From assembly GCA_037189845.1 (NCBI GenBank), contig JBBCIS010000001.1, forward strand, positions 1-64,000: a DNA stretch of 64,000 nt. Direction: 5' to 3'. This document shows positions 52,953-63,295 of the stretch, piece after piece (within the stretch, counting starts at the first letter, position 1; each line of letters starts with the position of its first letter). The stretch comes from JAMLHH01 sp037189845 (GTDB lineage Bacteria > Bacteroidota > Bacteroidia > Chitinophagales > JADIYW01). The notes under the pieces were generated by a model that did not search any database, had not been told where the DNA came from, and saw only the letters and a program-made list of their open reading frames with translations. The position numbers were made by a program, and so were the translations under genes.

Positions 52953-54476
52953 TTGAAAACCATTCAATCAGCTTTAATCTCCGTTTATTACAAAGACGGT
53001 TTGGAACCTATTGTAAGATTATTATATAGTAAAAATGTTACTATATACTCAACAGGTGGAACCCAGACTTTTATTGAAAGTTTAGGCATTCCGGTAGTTC
53101 CGGTAGAGCAGCTGACTGGTTATCCTTCTATTTTCGGAGGACGCGTAAAAACTTTACATCCGGCAGTTTTCGGCGGTATTTTGTACAGAAGGGAAGATGC
53201 AGGTGATGTGGCTCAGGCTGCTGAATTTAATATTCCTGCCCTGGACATGGTCATTGTGGATTTATACCCGTTTGAGGAAACGGTAGCATCCGGTGCCGGT
53301 GAACAGGAAATCATCGAGAAAATAGATATCGGCGGTATCTCACTTATCAGAGCCGGAGCAAAAAACTTCAAAGACACTTTGATAGTCTCTTCCAGAGAGC
53401 AATATGCTAAAACATTGGAAATCCTTACTGATAAATCCGGTGCAACAGATCTGGCTGACAGAAAACAATTTGCGGCTGAAGCTTTCGGAGTAACTTCTCA
53501 TTATGATACAGCTATCAACAACTGGTTTATCAATAAAGAAGAATCTCCTGTAAGAGATTTTGAAGCACTTCCTAAGAAAACATTGAGATATGGTGAGAAC
53601 CCACATCAGTCTGCTACTTACTTCGGCGATTTAGATGCGATGTTTGAGCAATTGAATGGTAAAGAATTGTCTTACAACAATATTGTAGACGTTGATGCCT
53701 GCGTAGGACTGATTGATGAGTTCGATGCTGCATTACCAGCTTATGCGATCATTAAGCATACCAATGCTTGTGGAATTGCTTCTGCTACTACGGCAAAAGA
53801 TGCTTACCTGAATGCACTTTCCTGTGACCCGGTATCGGCATTCGGTGGAGTAGTGATTACCAATGTCAATGTAGATCTGGCTGTAGCTGAAGAGTTGAAC
53901 AAATTATTCATGGAGATTTTGATCGCACCTTCTTATGATGCAGATGCCTTAGAGCTTTTGAAAGGTAAGAAAAACAGGATCTTATTGAAAAGAAACGAAG
54001 TGGCTTTACCTGCAGAAATGTTTAAAACTGTATTGAATGGCGTTTTGGTTCAGGATAAAGACAATGTCACTGAATCTGCTGAGCAAATGAAAACGGTAAC
54101 AGAAAAAGCTCCGTCTGCTGATCAATTGAAAGCATTGGAGTTTGCTTTGAAAGTGTGTAAACACACAAAGTCCAATACAATTGTACTGGCAAAAGATGGT
54201 CAGCTGCTTGCAAGCGGAACAGGTCAGACATCCAGAGTAGATGCATTAAGACAAGCTATCGAAAAAGCAAAATCTTTTGGTTTTGATCTGAATGGCGCAG
54301 TGATGGCATCTGATGCATTTTTCCCTTTCCCGGATTGTGTCGAAATTGCCCATCATGCGGGGATCGAAGCTGTGGTACAACCAGGTGGTTCTATCAAAGA
54401 CCAGCTATCTGTGGATTACTGCAATGCCAATAATTTAGCAATGGTATTTACCGGAGTAAGACATTTTAAACATTAA
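52953..54476 (+). CDS. purH: Bifunctional AICAR transformylase / IMP cyclohydrolase
   Basis: 507 residues from a TTG start at 52953 (MKTIQSALISVYYKDGLEPI). Family members begin exactly there; no ATG exists nearby, and the frame's upstream GTG (52908) would overlap the promoter box. PurH performs the last two steps of IMP synthesis. The N-terminal MGS-like cyclohydrolase domain has TGGTQTFIESLGIPVVPVEQ and GGRVKTLHPAVFGGIL. The transformylase domain has LRYGENPHQSATYFGD (~200-215), IIKHTNACGIA (~260-270), SDAFFPFPDCVEIAHHAGI (~450-468) and QPGGSIKDQLSVDYCN near the C-terminus. Upstream of mreBCD, separated by 83 bases. Confidence 0.95.
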   Translation: MKTIQSALISVYYKDGLEPIVRLLYSKNVTIYSTGGTQTFIESLGIPVVPVEQLTGYPSIFGGRVKTLHPAVFGGILYRREDAGDVAQAAEFNIPALDMVIVDLYPFEETVASGAGEQEIIEKIDIGGISLIRAGAKNFKDTLIVSSREQYAKTLEILTDKSGATDLADRKQFAAEAFGVTSHYDTAINNWFINKEESPVRDFEALPKKTLRYGENPHQSATYFGDLDAMFEQLNGKELSYNNIVDVDACVGLIDEFDAALPAYAIIKHTNACGIASATTAKDAYLNALSCDPVSAFGGVVITNVNVDLAVAEELNKLFMEILIAPSYDADALELLKGKKNRILLKRNEVALPAEMFKTVLNGVLVQDKDNVTESAEQMKTVTEKAPSADQLKALEFALKVCKHTKSNTIVLAKDGQLLASGTGQTSRVDALRQAIEKAKSFGFDLNGAVMASDAFFPFPDCVEIAHHAGIEAVVQPGGSIKDQLSVDYCNANNLAMVFTGVRHFKH

Positions 54477-54559
54477 TATGATAAAGAAATTTGAATGTTT
54501 CTCTATCTTTAGAATGGATATAAAATACATAGTCAAATTTTTTAAAGAATAATATATAG

Positions 54560-55582
54560 ATGGGATTATTTAGTTTCCTCAACAAAGAAATAGCTATTGA
54601 CTTGGGTACTGCTAATACCCTCATTATCTATAAAGATCAGGTAGTGGTAGATGAGCCATCTATCGTTGCTATTGACAGAAGGACAGAGAATGTAATTGCC
54701 GTAGGGAAGAGAGCAATGATGATGCATGAGAAGACGCATGCTGATATTGAGACTATCAGGCCTTTGAAGGATGGTGTAATTGCAGATTTTAAAGCTGCAG
54801 AAGCCATGATCAGAGGATTTATATCTATGATCAATGAAAATAACCGTTGGTTCAAGCCGTCTTTAACGATGGTAATATGTGTTCCGTCAGGTTGTACTCA
54901 GGTAGAAAGAAGAGCTGTTATCGAGTCAGCCGAGCGTGCCAATGCGCGTGAGAGATATCTTGTGCAGGAGCCTATGGCAGCTGCGTTGGGTATAGGTCTG
55001 GATGTAGAGCAGCCGGAAGGTCACATGATTATTGATATCGGTGGTGGTACAACAGAAATAGCAGTGATTGCGCTTTCGGGTATTGTAACAGATCAGTCTA
55101 TCCGTGTAGCGGGTGATGATTTCACAAGCGATATCATTGAGCACGTAAAAAGACAGCACAATATCCTGATAGGCGAGCGTACTGCCGAGCAAATAAAAAT
55201 TCACGTGGGTTCTGCTATTCAGGAGCTGGATAATCCGCCTGAAGATTTTCCTGTGCATGGAAGAGACTTGCTGACAGGTATACCAAAACAGGTAATTGTA
55301 ACTTATACTGAGATCGCAGGTGCGCTGGACAAATCTATCACTAAAATCGAAGAAGGTGTTATGAAGGCATTGGAAAGTACTCCGCCGGAATTGGCATCTG
55401 ATATTTACCAGAAAGGATTGTACCTGACTGGTGGAGGTGCTTTGTTGAGAGGTTTGGATAAACGTATCAGCCTTAAAACTAAACTTCCTGTACAGGTTGC
55501 GGATGATCCGCTGAGAGCAGTGGTAAGAGGCACAGGCCTTGCACTGAAGAATCGTCATAGATATACCTTCTTACTGAGCTAG
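54560..55582 (+). CDS. mreB: Rod shape-determining protein MreB
   Basis: 340 residues. Actin-like filament protein that directs lateral wall growth under the inner membrane. Seen: MGLFSFLNKEIAIDLGTANTL with phosphate-1 loop, MVICVPSGCTQVERRAV (~103-119), phosphate-2 DIGGGTTEIAVIAL (~157-170), and the adenosine loop LTGGGALLRGLDKRI (~292-306). The first ~8 residues form an amphipathic membrane-binding helix. First gene of mreB-mreC-mreD-pbp2-rodA, all closely spaced or overlapping. Confidence 0.97.
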   Translation: MGLFSFLNKEIAIDLGTANTLIIYKDQVVVDEPSIVAIDRRTENVIAVGKRAMMMHEKTHADIETIRPLKDGVIADFKAAEAMIRGFISMINENNRWFKPSLTMVICVPSGCTQVERRAVIESAERANARERYLVQEPMAAALGIGLDVEQPEGHMIIDIGGGTTEIAVIALSGIVTDQSIRVAGDDFTSDIIEHVKRQHNILIGERTAEQIKIHVGSAIQELDNPPEDFPVHGRDLLTGIPKQVIVTYTEIAGALDKSITKIEEGVMKALESTPPELASDIYQKGLYLTGGGALLRGLDKRISLKTKLPVQVADDPLRAVVRGTGLALKNRHRYTFLLS

Positions 55583-55587
55583 ATGAA

Positions 55588-56421
55588 ATGCGGAATCTAT
55601 TCTATCTGTTAGAACGATTTCATTTAATCATTCTCCTTCTTATTTTAGAAGGGGTGGCATTCTCATCTATAAGGAAAACCAACTCTTATCAGGATTCGGT
55701 ACTAGGTAATGCATCTGCTGCGGTTTCCGGCAAGCTGTATTCGGTCAGGAATAACGTAGTGGAATATTTTGGACTTAAAACGGAAAATGACAGGCTAGCC
55801 AGAGAAAATGCATTCTTTTTATCATTGATAGAAGAGAATGAAATGTTCGTTGTAGATACATCGCTGCCTTACCAGTCAGAATCGGCTACATTTAATTATA
55901 TAGTAGGTAAAATTGTAGACAACAGTGTTACTGAGTCTGTGAATTATGTAATGATTGACAAGGGAAGTAAAGATGGAGTGCAGAAAGGCCAGGGTGTTAT
56001 CACTGGCAGAGGTGTTATTGGTATTATTACCCATGTATCTAATGATTACAGCATGGCAATGTCAGTGGTCAGTACAAAATCAAGGATCAGTGTGAAGCAT
56101 AACCTCACCGGGGCATTTGGAAACCTGACATGGGATGGTTCCAATCCGTGGGTGCTGAGTATTGATAATGTGAGTAAAACCAATGCAGTAGCAGTAGGAG
56201 ATACATTTACAACCGCGGGTTACAGTAATTTCTTCCCGCCAAATATTCCTGCAGCAATCGTCACATCAGTAGAGCAGGACCCTTCTACGAGCTTCTTGTA
56301 CATAGATGTTGCATTGTCTATAGAAATTGATAAAATTGACCACGTCTATATTGTAAAAAGCAAGGATAAGCCACAAATTGATTCACTGAAAAATTTACTG
56401 CCACCAGGAACTATTAATTAA
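55588..56421 (+). CDS. mreC: Rod shape-determining protein MreC
   Basis: 277 residues. One N-terminal membrane helix (FHLIILLLILEGVAFSSI, ~11-28), a coiled coil that includes NDRLARENAFFLSLIEENE (~66-84), then a beta-rich periplasmic domain with VITGRGVIGIITHVSNDYS (~135-153) and the VGDTFTTAGYSNFFPPNIP block typical of MreC. It links MreB to PBP2 and the wall synthases. It begins 5 bases after mreB and ends 4 bases before mreD. Confidence 0.95.
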   Translation: MRNLFYLLERFHLIILLLILEGVAFSSIRKTNSYQDSVLGNASAAVSGKLYSVRNNVVEYFGLKTENDRLARENAFFLSLIEENEMFVVDTSLPYQSESATFNYIVGKIVDNSVTESVNYVMIDKGSKDGVQKGQGVITGRGVIGIITHVSNDYSMAMSVVSTKSRISVKHNLTGAFGNLTWDGSNPWVLSIDNVSKTNAVAVGDTFTTAGYSNFFPPNIPAAIVTSVEQDPSTSFLYIDVALSIEIDKIDHVYIVKSKDKPQIDSLKNLLPPGTIN

Positions 56422-56425
56422 TCAC

Positions 56426-56959
56426 ATGTCTATTTCGTATTACATACAGGTATTTGTGTTGTGCATCATTCTGGTGCTGGGTCAGGTATTCATTTTTGAC
56501 CTGATACACATTACCGGTTTTGGGAAATTAGTGATTTATCCTCTTTTGCTGATGATAGTTCCTATTCATATTCCGAGGGCAATAGTAATGTTAATAGGAT
56601 TTGTCATTGGTTTTATAGTAGATTTTCTATTGGGAACAGGAGGTCTGCATACAGCAGCAATGACATTTATGGCTTTTTCCAGAGGTTTTGTTTTAGATTT
56701 TATGGAACCTGCTTCCGGCTACGATAAAAATGAAGCTGCTACTTTGAGCGAAATGGGTATCCGATGGTTTTTTACCTACGCCCTGATCTTGGTTTTTATA
56801 CATCAGTTCGCTTTTTATTTTATAGAAAGATTTTCATTTCATAACTTTATATACACGCTCAGAAGAATTGTTACGGGAACGATACTTTCTACGCTGGCAA
56901 TCTCATTATTGACCTTATTATTTACACCAACAGAAGGAAAAAGAAAATCTAGAATATGA
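56426..56959 (+). CDS. mreD: Rod shape-determining protein MreD
   Basis: 177 residues, five or so membrane helices (~5-22, ~30-52, ~54-75, ~107-130, ~140-165). The sequence is weakly conserved, as is usual for MreD; identification rests on size, topology and exact position between mreC and pbp2. GFVIGFIVDFLLGTGGLHTAAM (~52-73) is the family-like segment. It overlaps pbp2 by 4 bp. Confidence 0.9.
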   Translation: MSISYYIQVFVLCIILVLGQVFIFDLIHITGFGKLVIYPLLLMIVPIHIPRAIVMLIGFVIGFIVDFLLGTGGLHTAAMTFMAFSRGFVLDFMEPASGYDKNEAATLSEMGIRWFFTYALILVFIHQFAFYFIERFSFHNFIYTLRRIVTGTILSTLAISLLTLLFTPTEGKRKSRI

Positions 56960-58821
56960 GTAATTCCGAGAATGGGTCAGGATTGCTGAGTATTGGGGTG
57001 TATATTGTCGCTATTGTTTTTCTGATAAAGTTATTCACCTTACAAATTACCAATCCTACTTACAAGCTGCAGGCAAGGAATAATGTTGTCAAGAAGATGA
57101 CTATTTATCCTTCAAGGGGATTGATATTGGACAGAAACGGAAAAGTAATTGTTTCCAATGATGCAGTGTATGATATTAATATTCAGTACAATCAGCTGTA
57201 TAAGTTTCCTTTAGATACTCTATTGTTTTGTGAGCTGCTGATGACTACACCGGAGTTTGTAGCTAAAAGGCTGGATGAAATCAAAAGAACTACGCCGAAT
57301 AAGCCTACCCCGATCGTCAAAATGGTAGAGCAATCTACCTTTGCCCGTTTTCAGGAATATTTATACCAGTTTCCGGCAGTAACATATACCACCAGGACAA
57401 TCAGAAGATATCCTCATGGTGGAGGTGCTCACGTTTTGGGGTATCTGGCTGAAGCAACACCTAAAAAGATAGAAAGCTCCTATGGCTATTATGAGCTGGG
57501 TGATTATGTAGGGACTACCGGTCTGGAGTCATACTACGAAGATTATTTGAGAGGAAAAAAAGGGTTTACCTACCAGATCATGGACGTCCGCGGTCGTATG
57601 CAGGGCGTATATAAAGATGGAACTGACGATATCAGACCTATTTCCGGGTATGATATGGTGACTTCACTGGATATAGATCTTCAGACCTACGGTGAAAAGC
57701 TGATGCAAAACAAATTGGGATCAGTAGTAGCTATCGAGCCCAGTACTGGTGAAGTTTTAGCATATATCAGCAGTCCGGGTTACGACCCCAACCTTTTGGC
57801 TGGCCGATACAGAGGACATAATTTTATGGAGCTGAACAAAGATAAGACCAAGCCTCTGATCAACAGGCCTATCTCTGCGATGTATCCTCCTGGTTCGACT
57901 TTTAAAATTCCGTCTACCTTGGTAGCTTTTAATAATGGCGTACACGATCCCAGCTGGAGCTATCATTGTTCCGGGGCGTATTATGGCGGCGGTGTAAGGG
58001 TGCGCTGTCATGGCGGGCATTTTCTGCCAAATGTTATTTCTGCATTGAAACAGTCCTGTAATGCTTACTCTTGTACCATTTTCAGAGATATGGTCATGGA
58101 TTCTACCTTAGGCTCCCCAGAGCAGGCATATAAAAGATGGAGAGATGGAATCATGGCATTTGGATTCGGTAATGTGCTGGGAATAGACATGACGGGAGAA
58201 AAGAAAGGGAACATTCCTTCCGCAGATTACTATAATAAAATCTATGGCAGAAACAGATGGAAAGCAAATACTATTATTTCTGTAGCGATCGGTCAGGGTG
58301 AGGTATTATCTACGCCATTGCAGATGGCAAATATGATGGCTTCTATTGCAAATGATGGTGTGTATTATACTCCAAGACTGCTCAAATACTTTGTAAAAGA
58401 CAAAAAAATATATAAGCCTACCGCAGAGAAACATGTAGTAGGCATACCTGAATATTTCTTCCCGGATATTAAAGCAGCTCTGGCCGAAACTGTGGTGAGT
58501 GGTACCGCTGCCAGGCTGAAATCTACTGACTTCGATTTTGCAGCCAAAACCGGTACCGCGCAAAATCCTCACGGGAAAGACCACTCTATGTTTGTAGCAT
58601 ATGCTCCTCTGGATAATCCTGTGATAGCTATAGCTGTTGTTGTAGAAAATTCAGGATTTGGAGCTACTTATGCAGGTCCGATATCTTCACTGATGTTGGA
58701 AAAATATTTGAATGATACCATTTCTTCCAAGAGATTGTATCTGGAAGAAAGAATGTTAAAAGCGAATCTGATATGGGAAAAGCAAGACAGCACAGTCAAA
58801 ACCAATATGATTCTACGGTAA
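56956..58821 (+). CDS. mrdA: Penicillin-binding protein 2 (transpeptidase of the elongasome)
   Basis: 621 residues. One N-terminal membrane helix (LLSIGVYIVAIVFLIKLFTLQI, ~10-31), a dimerisation region with NNVVKKMTIYPSRGLILDRNG, and a penicillin-binding transpeptidase domain. Active-site motifs: S-x-x-K in PPGSTFKIP (Ser ~314), SCN in KQSCNAYS (~364-371) and KTG in AAKTGTAQNPHG (~532-543). It cross-links peptidoglycan made by RodA during rod elongation. It overlaps mreD by 4 bp and rodA by 49 bp. Confidence 0.95.
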   Translation: MSNSENGSGLLSIGVYIVAIVFLIKLFTLQITNPTYKLQARNNVVKKMTIYPSRGLILDRNGKVIVSNDAVYDINIQYNQLYKFPLDTLLFCELLMTTPEFVAKRLDEIKRTTPNKPTPIVKMVEQSTFARFQEYLYQFPAVTYTTRTIRRYPHGGGAHVLGYLAEATPKKIESSYGYYELGDYVGTTGLESYYEDYLRGKKGFTYQIMDVRGRMQGVYKDGTDDIRPISGYDMVTSLDIDLQTYGEKLMQNKLGSVVAIEPSTGEVLAYISSPGYDPNLLAGRYRGHNFMELNKDKTKPLINRPISAMYPPGSTFKIPSTLVAFNNGVHDPSWSYHCSGAYYGGGVRVRCHGGHFLPNVISALKQSCNAYSCTIFRDMVMDSTLGSPEQAYKRWRDGIMAFGFGNVLGIDMTGEKKGNIPSADYYNKIYGRNRWKANTIISVAIGQGEVLSTPLQMANMMASIANDGVYYTPRLLKYFVKDKKIYKPTAEKHVVGIPEYFFPDIKAALAETVVSGTAARLKSTDFDFAAKTGTAQNPHGKDHSMFVAYAPLDNPVIAIAVVVENSGFGATYAGPISSLMLEKYLNDTISSKRLYLEERMLKANLIWEKQDSTVKTNMILR

Positions 58822-60044
58822 TCATCGTCTACTTGCTGCTGATGGTGATTGGTTGGACTGCCATCTTCGCTACTCAGTACGACGGGACGTTTTCACTGTT
58901 TGATTTATCTACGAATCACGGAAAGCAATTTCTGTGGATGGGTGTTTCGTGCCTGATTTTCTTCATTATTTTAGGATTTGACAGGCTTTTATTAATGAAT
59001 CTGTCATTCATAGTGTATGGCGCTGTAGTGATCCTGCAATTGTCAGTATTCGTTATTGGTGCAGCTACAAAAGGTAACCTGAACTGGATCGACTTAGGCT
59101 TTTTTAAGCTACAGCCCTCGGAATTTGCCAAGCTGGCTACGGCCATGGCACTGGCAAAATATCTGGATACTCCGCAGGTGAGATTCAATACGTTAAAGCA
59201 AAGGCTGATATCATTTGCTATTGTAGGCGTACCGCTTTTGATAGTATTAATGCAGGGTGATGCCGGTTCTGCCTTGGTATTCCTCAGCTTTGTGATGGTG
59301 TTTAACAGAGAGGGACTGAGCAACTGGTTTATTTATTTTGGCTTGTATATTATAGCTATTTCCCTTTTGGCATTGTCTGTCGATAAATTTCTTCTGATTG
59401 GATTAGTGGTAGTTCTTTTTGCTGTTATTCTGGCCTACATATATGTCGTACTTCCCCGTGAAAGAACTGTCGTTGCAATTATTGTAGGATTGATGTTGAT
59501 GTCTATAGGGTATATCATTGCCATAGATACAGCTTTTCATTCCATATTGAAGCCGCACCAGCAAGACCGTATCAATATCATTATTGGTAAGCTGGAAGAT
59601 AGTAAAGGAGTGGGGTATAACCTGGAACAGTCCAAAATTGCTATCGGTTCAGGCGGCCCATTCGGAAAAGGCTGGTTACAGGGGACACAAACCAGATACG
59701 ATTTTGTACCTGAGATGACCACAGACTTTATTTTTTGCTCTATAGGTGAGGAGTGGGGATTTTTGGGTTCTTGTGTGCTGATAGGATTGTTTGTGTTGTT
59801 ATTACAACGTTTGATCACTGTCGCTAACAGACAGCGGACCGTTTACGCCAGGGTATATATTTATTCCATTTCATCTATCATATTTATGCACTTTATGGTC
59901 AATATAGGAATGACCATAGGATTGTTGCCTGTTATTGGTATTCCTTTGCCATTTATCAGCTATGGAGGGTCTTCATTATTGTCATTTTCAGCAATGCTGG
60001 CAATTGCAATGAAGATGGACAGTGAACGCCTAATGACCAAATAG
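58773..60044 (+). CDS. rodA: Peptidoglycan glycosyltransferase RodA (SEDS family)
   Basis: 423 residues. A ten-helix SEDS glycosyltransferase that polymerises lipid II with PBP2. Conserved segments: WIDLGFFKLQPSEFAKLATAM (~106-126), IVLMQGDAGSALVFLSFVMVF (~160-180), ESKIAIGSGGPFGKGWLQGTQ-type (SKIAIGSGGPFGKGWLQG, ~288-305), ETTDFIFCSIGEEWGFLG-like (MTTDFIFCSIGEEWGFLG, ~316-333) and LPFISYGGSSLLS (~391-403). The ATG at 58773 lies inside pbp2, overlapping it by 49 bp; the next in-frame ATG would cut into the first helix. Last gene of the mre cluster. Confidence 0.95.
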   Translation: MGKARQHSQNQYDSTVIIVYLLLMVIGWTAIFATQYDGTFSLFDLSTNHGKQFLWMGVSCLIFFIILGFDRLLLMNLSFIVYGAVVILQLSVFVIGAATKGNLNWIDLGFFKLQPSEFAKLATAMALAKYLDTPQVRFNTLKQRLISFAIVGVPLLIVLMQGDAGSALVFLSFVMVFNREGLSNWFIYFGLYIIAISLLALSVDKFLLIGLVVVLFAVILAYIYVVLPRERTVVAIIVGLMLMSIGYIIAIDTAFHSILKPHQQDRINIIIGKLEDSKGVGYNLEQSKIAIGSGGPFGKGWLQGTQTRYDFVPEMTTDFIFCSIGEEWGFLGSCVLIGLFVLLLQRLITVANRQRTVYARVYIYSISSIIFMHFMVNIGMTIGLLPVIGIPLPFISYGGSSLLSFSAMLAIAMKMDSERLMTK

Positions 60045-60152
60045 AGCTGATTTGTTATTTATTGCTCTTCATAATCTTAATTATTTGTAATAAAAAGACT
60101 CCTGATGAGGGAGATTAATATATGCTTGCGTATCTTCAACACTTTTATTTAA

Positions 60153-60160
60153 TACTTTTG
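60153..60160 (+). promoter_or_regulatory. Bacteroidota -7 promoter box (TACTTTTG)
   Basis: Perfect TAnnTTTG match, 20 bases before the ATG of the DUF2723 gene at 60181. Confidence 0.55.
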
Positions 60161-60180
60161 TCAATAAATTTTCTCATCGG

Positions 60181-63100
60181 ATGAATCCAAATACATATAA
60201 GTGGATTAACAATATTAATGGTTGGATAGTTTTCATTATAGCTTTTGCAGTTTATGCATCGACAGCTGAGTCCACTGCCAGTTTATGGGATTGTGGTGAA
60301 TTTATCGCCGGAGCTTATAAGTTACAGATAGTCCACCCGCCGGGTGCTCCTTTGTTTCTGATGATCAACAGGATATTTACCCTATTTGCTTCAGATCCTG
60401 GTATGGTGGCATTTACGATCAATATCAGCTCGGCGCTGGCTACGGCTTTTTCCATTCTGTTTTTGTATTGGATCATCAGCGGGATAGCCAAAAAATTATT
60501 GACTCAATCAGGTGAAGAGCTAACTACTGACAGAGTGATCGCAATTCAGGGCTCTGCATGGGTAGGAGCTCTGGCTTGTACGTTTACTGATACTATGTGG
60601 TTTTCGGCAGTAGAAGGTGAGGTATACGCATTGTCAACTTTCTTTATTGCTGCTGTATTGTGGGCAGTCATGAGATGGGAAAATGCTGATAATGATAAAT
60701 ATGCAAACAGATGGCTGGTGCTGGCGGCTTATCTGATAGGATTATCTATTGGTGTTCACTTACTGAGCTTATTGGTAATTCCTATTGCCGTATTGATTTA
60801 TTATTTCAAAAAATACAAGCCAAGTGTAGGTGGATTTTTAGCTGCATTCCTGATAGGATTTATTCTGTTGGGAATAGTGCAGGTCGGGGTGATACAGATC
60901 CTGACATCCATTGCTGCCAAAGTAGAGCTTTTTATGGTGAACACTGCCGGGCTACCTTTTAATACAGGTATCTTGCTGACCTATCTTATCGTATTCATAG
61001 TTTTGGTATCAGGAATATTTGTTGCACATAAATACAGACATTCTAATCTTCAGTTGATTTTTGTAAGCTTATTTATGATCATGGTAGGATTTTCTTCTTA
61101 TCTGATGGTGCCGATCAGAGCAGCAGCTCAGACACCTATCAATATGAATGATCCGAAAGATGTATTCAGCCTGATGTCATATCTGAACCGTGAGCAATAT
61201 GGCGATCGCCCGTTGGTCAGAGGACCTTTGTACACGGCCAGCCCGTATAAGCTTGAAAGAAAAGGGGAAATTTATCATCAGGATACAGCAGCAGGTGAGT
61301 ACACTGTAAAAGGTGTAAAGAGCAAGTATCTCTACAATGATGCAGATAAAGTATTATTCCCGCGTATGGCTCCGATCGGCAGTGATGAAGCTTCTGCAGC
61401 AAGAATGTACCAATACTGGGCAAACTTTTACGGGGAACCTACATTTGCTGACAACCTCGCATATTTCTTCAATTATCAGTTCAATTTCATGTACTGGAGA
61501 TACTTTATGTGGAATTTTGCAGGCAGACAGGATGATTACCAGGGAACTTTTGAAAATCAAAAAGTCAATGGAGACTGGTTGAGTGGAGTACCTTTCGTAG
61601 ATAATTCAAGATTGGGAAGTCAGGATGGATTGCCTAAACAAATAGCAGATCAGAAAGCCAGGAACCAATATTATTTATTACCGTTCTTATTCGGTTTATT
61701 TGGTCTGGCATTTATGTATCAGAAGAACAAGCAATACGCTATTGTTTTCGGATTATTATTCCTGATCACAGGATTCTTCCTGATCGTATATTTTAACTCA
61801 CCACCGAGAGAGCCAAGAGAAAGGGACTATGTATTGGTGGGATCGTTTTACACATTCTGCATCTGGATCGGTCTTGCGATCGCTGCGGCTTATGACAACC
61901 TGAAAAATGTAAAAATTCCGAAAACAGTTTTAGCCGCTGGTTTGACTATCATAGGTATCGTGCTGGTTCCGTTTATCATGGCAAAAGAAAATTATGACGA
62001 CCATGACAGACGTGACCGTTATATGGCCAGAGATTTTGCTATCAACTATCTGGAATCCTGTCCTCCAAATGCAATATTGATTACTGCCGGTGACAATGAT
62101 ACTTATCCGCTGTGGTATGCTCAGGAGGTAGATGGAGTAAGACCGGATGTACGTGTCATGAATACAAGCTTATTACAGATAGACTGGTATATCAACCACA
62201 TGCAGCGTAAGGCGAATGAGTCGGATGCTTTACCATTCCACAGCTCATTTAAGCCGGAAACATTTTTGGGTGATAAGAGAAATTATATTCCTTATTACAG
62301 CCAGGCAAATGTGGTAGACCAGACTCAGTTTGTCGATGTCAGAAAAATCATGAATTTTATCACCAGCAATAATCCTGCGGCGACAGTTACATCCCAGAGC
62401 GGAGAAAAAATGAATTATCTGCCTACCAAACGTTTCAGTCTTCCGGTAGACAGAGCTGCTGTTGCAAAATACGGTGTAGTTCCAAAAGGAATGGAAGATC
62501 GTGTTCTGGATGAGATTCAGTGGGAGCTGCCGAATGATTATCTGATGAAAGATGAATTGGCAATTATGATGCTGATAGCAGGTGCGGATTGGTCCAGGCC
62601 GATTTGTTTTGCTAATACTTCTCCTGCATCCAAATATGTTGGGTTAGATAAATATTTGATTCAGGAAGGCTTGATGTACAGATTTGTTCCGATACGTTTT
62701 GAAGAAAATGTAAGAGGTAATATTGCTGTAAACTCTGACAGATTTATTGACATTGTTGACAATAAGTTCAGGTACGGTAATATTGACAAGAAAGAAATGT
62801 TTGTCGATGAAAACAGTGCCAGAATCATGAATCTTTTGAAAATGTCGCATTTGAAGCTTGCAGAAGATCTGACTTTGAAGCAAAGAAATGATGATGCATT
62901 GAAAGTGCTGGATCAGGTGTACAATAAATTCAAGTATGAGAATGCTCCGTACTATTCTCCTTATAACAGCTTCTTCAACTATTATAATCTTAGATGGATC
63001 GAATTGTACTACAGAATTGACAAAAAAGATGAAGCTGCAAAAGTTTATTCTTTATTCATAGAAGATCTTGCTGATTGTATCAGATTCTATAATCTGCCTA

Positions 63101-63294
63101 ATTCCTTTGCGAAAAGATTCCAGAGTGAAGGTGAAGCTGCCAAAGATTATGTAAGAACGCTGGAGCAGCTGGCATATAATTACAAGGATAATAAGCTGAT
63201 GAATCTGCTGGTGAAGAATTTCCCTGATTTGGTGACTGTCAACCAGCAACCGCAGGAAGCTTCTGCTCCGTCCATTCAACTTCAACCTAATTAA
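60181..63294 (+). CDS. DUF2723 family membrane protein (O-mannosyltransferase-like)
   Basis: 1037 residues. The first ~650 are a polytopic GT-C-like membrane domain: FIIAFAVYASTAESTASLWDCGEFI (in part), KLQIVHPPGAPLFLMINRIF (~48-67) and repeated helices. The N-terminal acidic residues in SLWDCGEF are where GT-C enzymes carry their catalytic acid. A large soluble segment follows, with LITAGDNDTYPLWYAQEVDGV (~637-657) and TPR-like helices near the C-terminus (ALKVLDQVYNKF). The family, common in Bacteroidota, is listed as related to protein O-mannosyltransferases and may glycosylate periplasmic proteins or lipids; the acceptor is unknown. The methyltransferase begins one base after it. Confidence 0.85.
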   Translation: MNPNTYKWINNINGWIVFIIAFAVYASTAESTASLWDCGEFIAGAYKLQIVHPPGAPLFLMINRIFTLFASDPGMVAFTINISSALATAFSILFLYWIISGIAKKLLTQSGEELTTDRVIAIQGSAWVGALACTFTDTMWFSAVEGEVYALSTFFIAAVLWAVMRWENADNDKYANRWLVLAAYLIGLSIGVHLLSLLVIPIAVLIYYFKKYKPSVGGFLAAFLIGFILLGIVQVGVIQILTSIAAKVELFMVNTAGLPFNTGILLTYLIVFIVLVSGIFVAHKYRHSNLQLIFVSLFMIMVGFSSYLMVPIRAAAQTPINMNDPKDVFSLMSYLNREQYGDRPLVRGPLYTASPYKLERKGEIYHQDTAAGEYTVKGVKSKYLYNDADKVLFPRMAPIGSDEASAARMYQYWANFYGEPTFADNLAYFFNYQFNFMYWRYFMWNFAGRQDDYQGTFENQKVNGDWLSGVPFVDNSRLGSQDGLPKQIADQKARNQYYLLPFLFGLFGLAFMYQKNKQYAIVFGLLFLITGFFLIVYFNSPPREPRERDYVLVGSFYTFCIWIGLAIAAAYDNLKNVKIPKTVLAAGLTIIGIVLVPFIMAKENYDDHDRRDRYMARDFAINYLESCPPNAILITAGDNDTYPLWYAQEVDGVRPDVRVMNTSLLQIDWYINHMQRKANESDALPFHSSFKPETFLGDKRNYIPYYSQANVVDQTQFVDVRKIMNFITSNNPAATVTSQSGEKMNYLPTKRFSLPVDRAAVAKYGVVPKGMEDRVLDEIQWELPNDYLMKDELAIMMLIAGADWSRPICFANTSPASKYVGLDKYLIQEGLMYRFVPIRFEENVRGNIAVNSDRFIDIVDNKFRYGNIDKKEMFVDENSARIMNLLKMSHLKLAEDLTLKQRNDDALKVLDQVYNKFKYENAPYYSPYNSFFNYYNLRWIELYYRIDKKDEAAKVYSLFIEDLADCIRFYNLPNSFAKRFQSEGEAAKDYVRTLEQLAYNYKDNKLMNLLVKNFPDLVTVNQQPQEASAPSIQLQPN

Positions 63295-63295
63295 G

